Positions 35,517 through 45,149 of a stretch of DNA of 64,000 nucleotides are shown here, piece after piece. The DNA comes from Bacteroidota bacterium. Lineage in GTDB: Bacteria > Bacteroidota > Bacteroidia > Chitinophagales > Saprospiraceae. Made by a program: the position numbers and the translations under genes. Under the pieces are notes generated by a model. That model saw nothing but the letters and a program-made list of their open reading frames with translations. It ran no database searches and was not told the origin of the DNA. Positions within the stretch are counted from its first letter, which is position 1; every line of letters starts with the position of its first letter. The stretch is taken from contig PZPC01000005.1 of assembly GCA_003045895.1 (NCBI GenBank), forward strand, positions 62,001 through 126,000, read 5' to 3'.

Positions 35517-37952
35517 CTACTCGCCCACCAATTCCGTAGCCGCTGCCTTCAGGCCGGCTGCACTGACCGCAACCCGGATTGCCCCTGGTGCGCCAGCTGC
35601 CTTCACGATCAACATGGCTTTTCCGTAAAAAAGTTGAACCTGCTCTCCCTGAAAAGGCGCCAGGGACTGTGGATTACCATTGCCCAATCCGGCGATCTGC
35701 CCGCCACCGGTAATGGACACCTGCACCTGCTGATCGGCCAGAGGAGCCAGGTTGCCCGCAGCATCGAGTGCTTCTACCAGGATGTAAGACAAGTCCATCC
35801 CATCGGATTGGATGCGCTGGCGATCGGGGGTTAACCTCAGCTGCGTCGGTGGCCCTGCCGTAGCCAACTGCTGTTCCCCCAGCACTTCACCGGCGCGGTA
35901 GGCAACCACCCGCAAGGTACCCGGCTGGTAAACCACGTCCTTCCACATCAGTCGGAAGCGGTCGACGGAGTGGGTAGATTTGGGATCTTTACAACGCATC
36001 CCCTGGGATTTTCCGTTGACAAAAAGTTCCGCACAATCCCCGTTGGTGTACACGAATACCGGCACCGGCAGCCCCACCCGCCCGGGCCAGTTCCAGTGGG
36101 GAAGGATATGGAGGGTCGTCTCCTCCGGTTTCCAGTAGCTCTTGTACAAATAATACCGGTCTTTGGGTATGCCCACCAGATCGACAATGCCAAAATAGGA
36201 GCTGCGGGCCGCCGCCGTGGCAGACAGCCCCATTTTTTCCACCGTCCCGTTGTCATAGGGCGTGGGTTCACCCAGGTAATCAAAACCGGTCCAGACGAAT
36301 TCTCCGGCAATGTATTCTTCTTCCTGTTGCCACATAAAATCATCGTCCGCAATTTCTGCCCAGGCGGGCGCATTTAAGTCGTAAGAACTCACCTGCAGGG
36401 AGCGGGTGAAGTGGGTCTTGTCTTCCGGTAGCGGCAATTCGTAGAACCCCCGGGTACTCACCGTCGAAGCCGATTCGCTGATGATCACCGACTTGTTGGG
36501 TTCCAGCTGGCGGGCCAGGCGGTAGCGGCGGTCGTAGTTCCAACTGTGGACATCGTAATAATCAAAGTGGCGCAGTTTGGCACTCTGCCAGCTGTCACAT
36601 ACCAGCGTAGTCGGGCGGGTGGGATCGTATTTCCTGACGTAATTGAGCATCGTTTGCAGGCGCTGAAAACCGTTGTCGAGGTTCCACTGCACATCGGGGA
36701 TTTCGTTGCCGACACTCCAGATGAACAGGGAAGGGTGGTTGCGGTCGCGGTGGACAAAATTCCGGATATTGCGCTGCGCAAATTCCTCGAAATCGGCCCC
36801 CTCCAGGAGGTCGGCCTTGGCGTCGTATTTGTCGAAAATTTCGTTAAAAAACAGCAGCCCCAGGCGGTCACACAGGGCCAACATTTCGGGAGCGGCTACG
36901 TTGTGGCTGGTGCGAATGGCGTTTACGCCCATGGCTTTCATCAGCTGCAGCTGTCGTTCCAGGGCGCGCGGGTGGAAGGCTGCGCCCAGCGGGCCCTGGT
37001 CGTGGTGGAGGTTGACCCCCCGCAGCTGCACCCGGCGATCATTGAGGTAAAAGCCATGATCCGCCGTGAAGCGGATGCTACGGACCCCAAAATCACTGAT
37101 CTCGGTATCGGTCAGGCGCCCACCGCTGAATACCTCGGTTTTCACCTGGTACAATACCGGCTGATCCACATCCCAACGCTGCGGCTGGGGCAGTGTAATG
37201 GTCGTTTCCAAATCCCGGTGCTGGCCGCCACCAATATAGCCGGCCACCTTTCCTGTTGCTACGACCTGTCCGTTGGGACTGATGAGCTGGTATTTCAACC
37301 GCACCGTATCTCCGGTGGGGGCATCATTGTTGATGGTAGAGCGGATGTTGACGTCGGCATAGTGCGGCTTCAACAGCGGCGTGGTAATGAAAGTGCCCCA
37401 AATGGCCACGTGTACGGGATCGACCAGAAGCAGTTGGACCTTGCGGTACAAGCCGCCGCCAGGATACCAGCGGCTGTCGTGCGCCCGGGTATCGGCGTGT
37501 ACCGCCAACAGGTTGGGCTGACCAAAGATGACCTGGTCCGTCACGTCCAGATAGAAGGAGTTGTAGCCGTAGTCCCATTCGCCAACCAACTGTCCGTTGA
37601 GGTACACTTTAGGGAAAGCCATCACCCCGTCGAAGAGGAGGTAGATGCGCTGGCCCGCAGCAGTGGCAGGAAGATCCAGGGTACGGCGGTACCAGCCTTG
37701 CCCCTGCCAGGGCAGTTTGGCGGTATTGCCATTCCCCAGGGGATCAAAAGGGCCGCTAATGGCCCAGTCGTGGGGCACACTCAGCGTCTCCCAACGGGTA
37801 TCGTCCAAAGTAGGGGAAGCACCGTTGGCTTGTTCGCCGCGGGCAAATTTCCACCCCTCCTGCAGGGTACTTATACTGCGCTCCTGGGCCTGAGCAGGGA
37901 GGAGCCAAAAGAGCAGAACAACAAGGCTAAATACGTTTTTCAAACCCGTCAT
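35517..37952 (-). CDS. Glycoside hydrolase family 2 protein (beta-galactosidase-like)
   Basis: This 811-residue protein has a signal peptide (MTGLKNVFSLVVLLFWLLPAQAQ). GH2 domains follow in order: a jelly-roll sugar-binding domain ('WETLSVPHDWAISGPF', 'GWYRRTLDLP'), an Ig-like domain, and a TIM barrel (about 290-600) with acid/base Glu in 'FIWSVGNEIPD' and nucleophile Glu in 'VIISESAS'. A DUF4982-like domain and a C-terminal Ig/invasin-like domain ('LVEALDAAGNLAPLADQQVQVSI') complete it. It removes terminal beta-linked sugars such as galactose from polysaccharides in the periplasm. No SusC/D pair is nearby, so its PUL context is missing. Confidence 0.93.
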   Translation of the reverse strand: MTGLKNVFSLVVLLFWLLPAQAQERSISTLQEGWKFARGEQANGASPTLDDTRWETLSVPHDWAISGPFDPLGNGNTAKLPWQGQGWYRRTLDLPATAAGQRIYLLFDGVMAFPKVYLNGQLVGEWDYGYNSFYLDVTDQVIFGQPNLLAVHADTRAHDSRWYPGGGLYRKVQLLLVDPVHVAIWGTFITTPLLKPHYADVNIRSTINNDAPTGDTVRLKYQLISPNGQVVATGKVAGYIGGGQHRDLETTITLPQPQRWDVDQPVLYQVKTEVFSGGRLTDTEISDFGVRSIRFTADHGFYLNDRRVQLRGVNLHHDQGPLGAAFHPRALERQLQLMKAMGVNAIRTSHNVAAPEMLALCDRLGLLFFNEIFDKYDAKADLLEGADFEEFAQRNIRNFVHRDRNHPSLFIWSVGNEIPDVQWNLDNGFQRLQTMLNYVRKYDPTRPTTLVCDSWQSAKLRHFDYYDVHSWNYDRRYRLARQLEPNKSVIISESASTVSTRGFYELPLPEDKTHFTRSLQVSSYDLNAPAWAEIADDDFMWQQEEEYIAGEFVWTGFDYLGEPTPYDNGTVEKMGLSATAAARSSYFGIVDLVGIPKDRYYLYKSYWKPEETTLHILPHWNWPGRVGLPVPVFVYTNGDCAELFVNGKSQGMRCKDPKSTHSVDRFRLMWKDVVYQPGTLRVVAYRAGEVLGEQQLATAGPPTQLRLTPDRQRIQSDGMDLSYILVEALDAAGNLAPLADQQVQVSITGGGQIAGLGNGNPQSLAPFQGEQVQLFYGKAMLIVKAAGAPGAIRVAVSAAGLKAAATELVGE

Positions 37953-38255
37953 GTTTTTAGTTTTACCTTAGGATATTCAGGTCGTTAGCATGTAATACCA
38001 GCGCGAACCTAAATTAAAATGCCCAATTTCCGGGTATTACCAACAACATTATTTGCCCGCCCTGACACTGTTGTGGTCATTTATTTGTCGGTAAGGAGAT
38101 GACCTTGTAGGTTAAATTTACCCATTCCTGTTATAATAATATATATTTACAGCAAGTTGCTCATCTATGGTTTCAATTTTGGTGTTTTCTCCCCTTCTTT
38201 AACAATTTTCGTGGTCTAATACCTAAAATTCGCCGAATTACCATTTGGCTTTTAC
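37953..38255. other. Divergent intergenic spacer, no firm feature
   Basis: Holds the promoters of the GH2 gene (-) and the kinase gene (+). I found no exact TAnnTTTG box; 'TACCATTTGG' near 38240 is off by one spacer base. A GGTCAT..ATGACC inverted pair lies near 38073-38102. Confidence 0.35.
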
Positions 38256-38708
38256 ATGAGATTGATCTATTTTTTCTTCGTGGTTACTTTGTTCTCCTGG
38301 ACCCCGCCCCTGGTGGCCGGAAGACCAATAGCCGCTAAAGACATGACGGTCGTCGATCTGCTCAACGATGCTGCCTGGAGCCAGAAGAATTTTTCACCAG
38401 ATAGTGCTCTGGTGTTGGCAACGGCGGCACTAACCGATGCCTGCAAGCTGAACTATGCCCGAGGAGAAGCCGACGCGCTACACACCATCGGGATGATTCA
38501 CTGGCTGCGAAGCGACCTTCCCAAAGCACTGAATTATTATTTAAAAGCCTTGCATATTCGGAAAAAAATTGGTGACAATCTGGGTTTGGGACGTTCTTAC
38601 AACAACATTGGAAACATCTATTTTGACCAGGCAAAGTACGATACGGCCCTGGTTTTCTACCAGCAGGGGTTGGTGATTCGCAAAGCACTTAGGATACGGC
38701 GGGACTAA
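38256..38708 (+). pseudogene. TPR sensor histidine kinase, N-terminal part (frameshift)
   Basis: The 150-residue ORF has a signal peptide (MRLIYFFFVVTLFSWTPPLVAG) and at least two TPR units ('ADALHTIGMIHWLRSDLPKALNYYLKALHI', 'GRSYNNIGNIYFDQAKYDTALVFYQQGLVI'). It stops in the middle of the third TPR ('RKALRIRRD', stop). Near 38690 the reading continues in another frame as 'DTAGLIFSLSNIGDVSVKYKKLAAAKQ', a perfect TPR continuation. One missing base after 'RKAL' explains both ORFs. It is a recent mutation, a slippage site or a sequencing error. Confidence 0.75.
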
Positions 38709-38740
38709 TTTTTTCCCTCAGCAATATTGGCGATGTATCG

Positions 38741-40123
38741 GTGAAATACAAAAAACTGGCCGCCGCCAAACAAAACTATTTATTGGCTATGGGATTGGCC
38801 CAACAATTAAAAAGTGCCAGTGCTTTAGCACACGTGGAAGGGTGTTTAGGAAAATTAGCGCTGTTGGAAGGCAATTACAAATTAGCCTTAGCTTACTGGG
38901 AAATAGCCCTGGAAAATGTCAAACAGACACAAAATAAACGGCAAATAGCCATCTGCCTCCACGAAATCGTAGTTTTGGCCATGCTGAACGAAGCACTTAT
39001 CCTACCTAAGCACGAAGAATACGTAAAGGAAAGTAGCCGCCTGGCCACCGAAATTGGCACTTTTGACCTCCAGGCCGACGCGGCATTACTCCTGGGGCAA
39101 ATAGCCGTAGCCAAAGGTGACTTGAAGGCGGCCTATTTCTACCACGAACAGTACCGCCAGTTTGCAGCAGCCCTGATTAAGCAAAACAAAGACCAGGCCA
39201 TCACCGCCATTCAGGAGAATTTTACGGCCAAAAACCTGGCTCAAGAGCACCTGGTAGCAGCCCACCAGGACGGGGAGGAACTCAACCGCGCCAACACCCA
39301 ACTCTGGAATGCCCTCCTCTTGTGTATTACTGCTTTTTTGGGTATTCTTTTACTGACCTACCACCAGTCTTACCGCCAGCAGGCTAAACTGGCCCGAAAA
39401 CTGGAACACAACAACAAAGAATTGGCCGCCAAGAATATTGACCTGGAAAAATTTGCCAATATCACCTCGCACGACCTCAAAGAACCCCTGCGCAATATAG
39501 GCGCTTTTGCAGATTTATTAAATCGACGTTATCACGAAAAACTGGATCAGGATGGCAAAGATTACCTGGGGTTTATTCTCAGTAGCGCGCGCCACATGAA
39601 CCAGTTGCTCAACGACCTGCTGGCCTATACGAAGTTGGCCAATCCACCCCTAATAAAACCCTCCCCCATTCAACTGAAACCGCTAATTAATGAAGTTGTC
39701 CAACAATTCGAACTTACGCTGGCTTCCCGTAAAATAAACCTGGAGGTCGACACCCATCTGCCACAAGTAATGGGCTATCCCCACTTGCTGCGCGAGCTGT
39801 TCCGTCAGTTGCTGGACAACGCCATCAAATTTAGCCGGCCTACTGCCGCAACCATTTCCATTGGTTATCGCGTAACCACTTCGACCCACCTCTTCTGGAT
39901 AGAAGACAATGGTATTGGCATGCAACCCGTTTACCAAACCCAGATTTTTGACATTTTTCAACGGCTGGACAAACAAAACTACCAGGGTACGGGCGTCGGG
40001 TTAGCCATGTGCAAAAAAATCGTCGAATACCACGGTGGTAAAATTTGGGTAAAAAGCGCAGAGGATAACGGTTCCCAGTTTTTTTTCACCCTACCTCACA
40101 GCTCCAAGGGCCCTGGCAAGTAG
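38741..40123 (+). pseudogene. TPR sensor histidine kinase, C-terminal part (HisKA + HATPase)
   Basis: The 460-residue frame starts formally at GTG but reads on from the upstream ORF. It has TPR units to about residue 160, one membrane segment ('NALLLCITAFLGILLLTYH'), a coiled coil, and a HisKA dimerisation domain with H-box 'ITSHDLKEPLRNIGAF'. An HATPase domain follows with the N box ('LLDNAIKFSR'), 'IEDNGIGM' and 'GTGVGLAMCKKIVEYHGG'. It is a Bacteroidota-type TPR kinase that autophosphorylates and signals to a response regulator. No adjacent regulator gene is present. A restored gene would be about 622 residues. Confidence 0.8.
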
Positions 40124-40239
40124 CCCTCCAGATAATAGAGATCCTCCCGACCCCAGCGCGCCTGGCAACAGCCAGCGCGGCCAAACACACGTGCTTACCT
40201 TCCGGGCCAATGGCACTGAGAATGGCTGCCCAAATCTTA

Positions 40240-40287
40240 AAAACAGGAAAGCGGAATCGCTCCATAAGGAGCGATTCCGCTTTCCTG
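40240..40287 (-). terminator. Terminator of the M49 peptidase gene
   Basis: CAGGAAAGCGGAATCGCTCC-ataa-GGAGCGATTCCGCTTTCCTG is a perfect 20 bp stem. T5 follows on the minus strand, after the stop at 40330. Its strength may also end the kinase transcript from the other side. Confidence 0.85.
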
Positions 40288-40329
40288 ACGGATACGGCCC
40301 GGCTGGCTACCGGCAGCAGGCGCCGCCGA

Positions 40330-42351
40330 TTATTTGCCCTGCAAAAACGAATACCGCTGGGCGTAATCCAGCATTTGGGTCATAAAGTCGGCAGGGTATT
40401 CCACTTTCACATCGGTGATCACTCCAGCGGCGTCCATGACGGGCACCAGCTGCGGATTAATGAACCCACCATAAGGCGGAATGTTCAGCTTTTCGCTGCG
40501 GCTGAGTACTTCCTGGTGGATGTTCTGGTTGACCTGGACACCATAGTTTTCGATCAACGCCATACCAGCGTCGTAATCTCCCTGGCTCTTGATGCGCTGA
40601 ACTTCCCGCAACAACTCCCCGAACAGGGTCCGTAAAGCCGGATAGTCCTTGATGTCGATATAGGTTTTTCCATCGCGAACCGACATGGTGACCACACCAC
40701 TGGCCACGGCTTTTTCCATTACCCAGGCGCTCACCATCTGGCGGTTGCGCATGTGTGCCTGCTGGATATTTTCGCCGGGTTCGATGCGGCGCAGTTGCAG
40801 CATCATACCATTGAGGAGGTAATTGTCGTAGGCGGCTTTACCCACTTCGTCGCTCTCCACCAGCCCCAACTCCACCAGCTTGGGATCCATGATGTAGTAA
40901 AGGGCGAAAAGGTCGGCGCGCGCTTCCTCGAGGGGGGAAGCGTAGTTGACCAGGGTTTCGCCGGGCGTTGCTACCCCGGGTTCCAACTGACCAGAAGCGT
41001 GCCCCAATACTTCGTGGAGAGCGGTGATCATTTTCCCGGCCAGTTGGCCGTGTTTCTGCGCGCGGGCTTTTTCCTCCTCATCGTTGGCAAACTCGGCCCG
41101 CAATTCGGGGCCATCTGCCTGACTGTAAGCGAAGCTGATATTGCCCAGGCTCACCGACTTAGAGCCGTAATCGGCACGGATCCAGTCGGCATTCGGCAGG
41201 TTTACGCCAATGGGGGTGACGGGGCTGGCATCACCGGCTTCACCGGCTACGTTCACCACCTTGTAACTGACGCCAGAGACGGTCGGTTTCTTGTGCTGGT
41301 CCATGACCGGGCTGTTGTCCTCAAAAAACTGGGCATTTTCAGCCACCTTGGCCATCCGGGCCGAAGCATCGAAGTCGTTGATCTGAATGATGCTTTCGTA
41401 GCTGCCTTTCCGGCCCAGGGGGTCGAGGTAGACCTCAATGAAAGAGTTGATGTAGTCAATATCCCCCGCGGTAGCACCTACCCAGGCGATGTTGTAGGCG
41501 TCCCAATCGGCCAAATCACCCGTTTGGTAATACTTGATCAACTGGCGCAGCGCAGCGGCCTGCGGCTCGCTTTCGGCTACGGCAACGGCTTTCTGCAACC
41601 AACCGATGATCTGGGTTATCGCTGCCCCGTAGAGGCCGTCGGCTTTGTAGACTTGCTCGTACAAGGCGCCCTGCTCATTGCGGGCCAGACGGCTATTGAG
41701 GCCCATGCTCACCCGGGGATCGGGCAATTGGGTTTTCAGTTTGGCGTAAAAAGCCTCGGCCTCGGCCTGGGTAATGTCGGGGGCATAAAAATTGACTGCC
41801 GAGCCGAGCACCAGGTCTTTGCCCGACTGGGCTACTTTTTTGGCATCCCTGGCGGGATCGAAAATGGCAACCAGGGCATCCTCACTCAGCGTGCTGCCTA
41901 CATCGGCCATCAGCCCTTCGAGGTAGCTGCGGGAAAAGCCCGGTGTGAATTTGTCGTTGGAATAATGGTGGTGGATACCGCTGGCAAACCACACTTGTTT
42001 GGCGTACAGCAGGAAAGCATCCCACTCGGCGCCGCTGCGCTGGCCTTGATAATTGGCGGCGATCGCGTCAATGGCGGCGCGGATCTCCAGGTTGTGGCGG
42101 TAGTTCTGGTCGTAGATGATGTCGCGGCCAGCCAGCCCTGCCTCTGTCAGGTAGTAGACCAGCTTTTTCTGTTGCAGGCTCAATTGGTCGAACCCCGGAA
42201 TTTGGTACCGAATGATGCGTTTATCCGCAAAGGATTCCGGGCTCCAGACAAATTCTTCCGCAGGAGCAACCGTTTCGGTCGTTTCGGGCGCCGGAGCGGG
42301 TTGGCAGGCTAAGAGGCCCAGTAAGGGCAGTAAGAAAAAATATTGCTTCAT
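40330..42351 (-). CDS. Dipeptidyl peptidase III (M49) lipoprotein
   Basis: This 673-residue protein has a lipoprotein signal ('FFLLPLLGLLACQP', Cys at 16). The M49 zinc motif HExxGH is present as 'ALHEVLGHASGQLE' near residue 442, with the second motif EExR(A/K)D in 'LEEARADLFALYYI' about 30-40 residues later. 'MVSAWVMEKAVASGVV' and 'QRIKSQGDYDAGMALIENYGVQVN' match Bacteroidota DPP III. It cleaves dipeptides from the N-termini of short peptides, here probably outside the cytoplasm, unlike cytosolic eukaryotic DPP III. It is a single-gene unit. Confidence 0.9.
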   Translation of the reverse strand: MKQYFFLLPLLGLLACQPAPAPETTETVAPAEEFVWSPESFADKRIIRYQIPGFDQLSLQQKKLVYYLTEAGLAGRDIIYDQNYRHNLEIRAAIDAIAANYQGQRSGAEWDAFLLYAKQVWFASGIHHHYSNDKFTPGFSRSYLEGLMADVGSTLSEDALVAIFDPARDAKKVAQSGKDLVLGSAVNFYAPDITQAEAEAFYAKLKTQLPDPRVSMGLNSRLARNEQGALYEQVYKADGLYGAAITQIIGWLQKAVAVAESEPQAAALRQLIKYYQTGDLADWDAYNIAWVGATAGDIDYINSFIEVYLDPLGRKGSYESIIQINDFDASARMAKVAENAQFFEDNSPVMDQHKKPTVSGVSYKVVNVAGEAGDASPVTPIGVNLPNADWIRADYGSKSVSLGNISFAYSQADGPELRAEFANDEEEKARAQKHGQLAGKMITALHEVLGHASGQLEPGVATPGETLVNYASPLEEARADLFALYYIMDPKLVELGLVESDEVGKAAYDNYLLNGMMLQLRRIEPGENIQQAHMRNRQMVSAWVMEKAVASGVVTMSVRDGKTYIDIKDYPALRTLFGELLREVQRIKSQGDYDAGMALIENYGVQVNQNIHQEVLSRSEKLNIPPYGGFINPQLVPVMDAAGVITDVKVEYPADFMTQMLDYAQRYSFLQGK

Positions 42352-42484
42352 GGTTAGGTAGGTTGAAATAGATAAAGATCCTGCTTAGCTATCCATCAGT
42401 GGTGCTAAGTAAGGGTAAATTAAGGCTTTTTTGGAAACATCCATTTACCCAACAGGGCTTTATCGCAAGTAACCTCCTTGAATG

Positions 42485-42958
42485 CTACGCGAAAAGCAGT
42501 CCGAAAGACCAACTGACAATCTGCCAGATCAGGTAAGTGGCAGCTATGATCATTCCGCAGAGTACGAGTACGATCAAAATGACAACCGGCCAGGCACTTC
42601 CCTGGTGTTCGCCAGTGGTATAATGCGCTTGCAACAGGTGCAGGTTGCGCCGGTTGGCCCGGAACGCCAGGTCAAAAATATCTCCTAAAAGAGGGATCGC
42701 ACCCACGATGGCGTCGAGCAGTATATTGCCCATCATTTTCACCACCACCATCCCGCTGGCGCCTTTGCGCGCCATGGTTCCCACCAGTAACCCACTGATA
42801 CCCAGGGAAACGATGTCCCCAAAACCGGGGATGAGGCCAATGAGGAAATCAAAACCAAACCGGATGTCGGTTCCCGGAATGCGGAAACTGTTGTCGAGCA
42901 GGCGGGTAGCGGTGTCCAGCCACCGGAGTTCGGGGGGGGTATCAGCCATGGGGACCAT
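42485..42958 (-). CDS. DUF4112 membrane protein
   Basis: This 157-residue protein has the DUF4112 core ('LLDNSFRIPGTDIRFGFDFLIGLIPGFGDIVSLGISGLLV', 'GNILLDAIVGAIPLLGDIFDLAFRANRRN'). That core has two glycine/proline-bearing hydrophobic hairpins. A C-terminal membrane helix ('VVILIVLVLCGMIIAATYLI') follows. The function of DUF4112 is unknown. It follows the amidotransferase gene by 46 bases on the same strand and may be co-transcribed. Confidence 0.9.
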   Translation of the reverse strand: MVPMADTPPELRWLDTATRLLDNSFRIPGTDIRFGFDFLIGLIPGFGDIVSLGISGLLVGTMARKGASGMVVVKMMGNILLDAIVGAIPLLGDIFDLAFRANRRNLHLLQAHYTTGEHQGSAWPVVILIVLVLCGMIIAATYLIWQIVSWSFGLLFA

Positions 42959-43004
42959 GATTTACAGCGACGAATAGGCAGCGCCTGGTGAATTGAAATG
43001 AGGC

Positions 43005-43820
43005 TTAAGCCAGTACGCCTTCTCTGTGCACCACGGCCAGGGATTGCGCAATGAACTGGGGTAAAATCCGGCTGTAAGTGTGCATGATCCGCTTGGGATG
43101 GCGCATGTCGGCCAGTAGGCGATGGTATTTCTCGGCACCGTGTTCTTCGATAATGGCTTCGCGGCGCTCCGGATCAATGAAATGGGCGATCATCCCCTCT
43201 GGATCGGCTTCGGGATGAAACTGTACCCCCAGCATTTCTGGGGAAAAGCGGATGGCCATAATGGCGCGTTCCAACGGAACGTGGGGCCGGTTCTTCTCAA
43301 TGGCCAGCAGTTCAGCCCCTAACGCTTCAAAGCGCTCTTCGTTGGGTGAAATCACCTGATAACTCCGGAAGTCAGCCGCCCAGAAGGGGTTGTTCAACCC
43401 ATCAAATACGGGTTCGCACATCCCCGCGTCGGTGAGGTGTATCGGAAAAGTACCAAAAGACATGGATTTTCGCTCGCTAACGACAGCCAGGTTGAAAAAG
43501 GAAACTGCCATCTGAAAAGAATGGCAGATATACAGCACTGGCTTCTTGGCTTCCTGGTGTTTATTCCAGGTCCAGACGGCCTGCAACCAGTCGTAATACT
43601 TGACGTCCCAGTGGCCGTCACCTACGCGCGGGTCACCGGGGCCACCCGTAGAAATATAAAAATCGAAATCCAGGCCAGGAACTTCTGCCTTTCCCCGTAC
43701 ATCGAAAACCTGGTAAATCACCTGACCTCCAAAAGTATCAATAATATCTTTGATACAACGCATGCCCTGGTTGGGGGTGCCGTCGTACAGATCCAGAATG
43801 GCCAAACGTGCTTTACTCAT
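43005..43820 (-). CDS. Class I glutamine amidotransferase-like protein
   Basis: The ATG at 43820 (MSKARLAILDLYDGTPNQGM) gives 271 residues. The fold is GMP-synthase-like GATase1: the nucleophile Cys in 'PVLYICHSFQMAV', and His/Glu in 'GVQFHPEADPEGM'. The nucleophile elbow is CHSFQ rather than the common CxGxQ. As a stand-alone amidotransferase it could give ammonia to a partner or hydrolyse an amide. Its upstream neighbour is an ATP-grasp enzyme, a pairing reported for amide-ligase clusters (inference on role). Confidence 0.85.
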   Translation of the reverse strand: MSKARLAILDLYDGTPNQGMRCIKDIIDTFGGQVIYQVFDVRGKAEVPGLDFDFYISTGGPGDPRVGDGHWDVKYYDWLQAVWTWNKHQEAKKPVLYICHSFQMAVSFFNLAVVSERKSMSFGTFPIHLTDAGMCEPVFDGLNNPFWAADFRSYQVISPNEERFEALGAELLAIEKNRPHVPLERAIMAIRFSPEMLGVQFHPEADPEGMIAHFIDPERREAIIEEHGAEKYHRLLADMRHPKRIMHTYSRILPQFIAQSLAVVHREGVLA

Positions 43821-44005
43821 AGTAATCGTAAATAATAATGAAATACGGACACTCAAGTTCCTGCTTCCAGGATTAATAAACAAAGCTTTGGCTAATTGGT
43901 TGGATGGCTGGTATTGAATGAAATCAAATCCAGAAAAATAAAGGTGAGGAAAAAAACCTGACTTTACAACCCGAAATATTCAAAAAATAGCCTTAAATAC
44001 AATAT

Positions 44006-44049
44006 GCAATCAGCAAGACGAGGTTGTAATGACCTGTCTTGCTGATTGC
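44006..44049 (-). terminator. Hairpin between the ATP-grasp and amidotransferase genes
   Basis: GCAATCAGCAAGAC / GTCTTGCTGATTGC, a perfect 14 bp stem, lies 26-69 bases after the ATP-grasp stop at 44075. T-runs are weak. It may terminate or attenuate readthrough into the amidotransferase gene. Confidence 0.6.
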
Positions 44050-44074
44050 CTGGGCCTTTTTCCTACGCCGAAAC

Positions 44075-45061
44075 TCAACCCTTTTTAGGGGCGCGTTTGG
44101 CTTTGGCAGCTGGCTGGGTAGCAGCCGTGGCGTTGCGAATAAAATTGCCCCAGGTCAGGTTGTTCTGTCCGGGCTTATTGGCTTTGGCTTTCTCGATGGC
44201 AAAGGTGGCCGCGGTTTCGACTACCCATTCAAAGTTGTCGGGGCCTACCGAGTTGATTTCCGCATCAGGTGCAGGGTTGCAGAAGTCGATAGCTATCGGA
44301 ATACCATCGCGAATAGCAAATTCAACGGTATTGAAATCATAGCCCAACCCCTGGCAGATGGTCAGTACGAGGTCGTGCATCTGCTGGCGCAGCGCATCAC
44401 TTACCTGGTGCTTGGCCGCGTAGCGCAAGTGGTGTGGATTGCGGGGTTCGTAGTCCATAATATGGACGTATTTGCCCCCAATTCCGTAGCAACGGAAATA
44501 AGCGTCAAACTGAATTTCTTCTTGCAGCATCATCACCAGCCGGTCGGTTTCTGCGTACTTTTCAAAGAAATCCTGGGCGTTTTCCAGCCGGTACACACTC
44601 TTCCATCCGCCACCCGAGTGGGGCTTCATGTAGGCTGGAAAACCGATGTATTCAAACATGCCCTGCCAGTCGAGCGGGAAAGCCAGGTTGCTGAAAGAAT
44701 CGGCCGAAGTGTCCTCGGGATGTTCCTTCGAAGGCAGCAGCACCGTCTTGGGCACGGGCACATTCATTTCCGTTACGGAAAGGACATTGTTGAAAAATTT
44801 TTCGTCAGCACTCCACCAAAAAGGGTTATTGATGACGGCCGTACCGGTGGCTGCAGCGTTCTTCAGGTAGGCCCGGTAGAAGGGCACATCCTGGGAAATG
44901 CGGTCAATGATGACGGCGTAACCACTGGGTTCGCCCTGAACAACTTTGTCAATTTTGACGGCTTCGGCGATGATGCCTTTTTCTCCCTTGCTGTTGACAC
45001 GCTCAATAAAAGCCTCGGGGAAGGAACGCTCTTCGCCGTGTAAAATGCCGATCTTCTTCAT
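44075..45061 (-). CDS. ATP-grasp ligase family protein
   Basis: This 328-residue ATP-grasp fold has an N-terminal pre-ATP domain ('MKKIGILHGEERSFPEAFIERVN') and the ATP-binding Lys/Gly loop 'FPAYMKPHSGGGWKSVYRL'. 'MMLQEEIQFDAYFRCYGIGG' follows, and metal-binding residues lie in 'TVEFAIRDGIPIAIDFCNPAPDAEINS'. The Lys/Ala-rich tail ('AAKAKRAPKKG') is unusual and may be disordered. It would join a carboxylate to an amine using ATP; the substrate is unknown. It sits beside a glutamine amidotransferase and two esterases. Confidence 0.88.
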   Translation of the reverse strand: MKKIGILHGEERSFPEAFIERVNSKGEKGIIAEAVKIDKVVQGEPSGYAVIIDRISQDVPFYRAYLKNAAATGTAVINNPFWWSADEKFFNNVLSVTEMNVPVPKTVLLPSKEHPEDTSADSFSNLAFPLDWQGMFEYIGFPAYMKPHSGGGWKSVYRLENAQDFFEKYAETDRLVMMLQEEIQFDAYFRCYGIGGKYVHIMDYEPRNPHHLRYAAKHQVSDALRQQMHDLVLTICQGLGYDFNTVEFAIRDGIPIAIDFCNPAPDAEINSVGPDNFEWVVETAATFAIEKAKANKPGQNNLTWGNFIRNATAATQPAAKAKRAPKKG

Positions 45062-45149
45062 TGGAAAAATGATAATGAGTTTGGAAATGCTAATTTACGA
45101 AAGTAAGTAATCCTGTGGTAAAACAGGCACCTGCTGCAAAAGATCTTGC

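Noticed and set aside
36546-37988. 480-residue ORF on the + strand
   Set aside because: Antisense shadow of the GH2 gene.
40753-42312. 519-residue ORF on the + strand
   Set aside because: Antisense shadow of the M49 peptidase.
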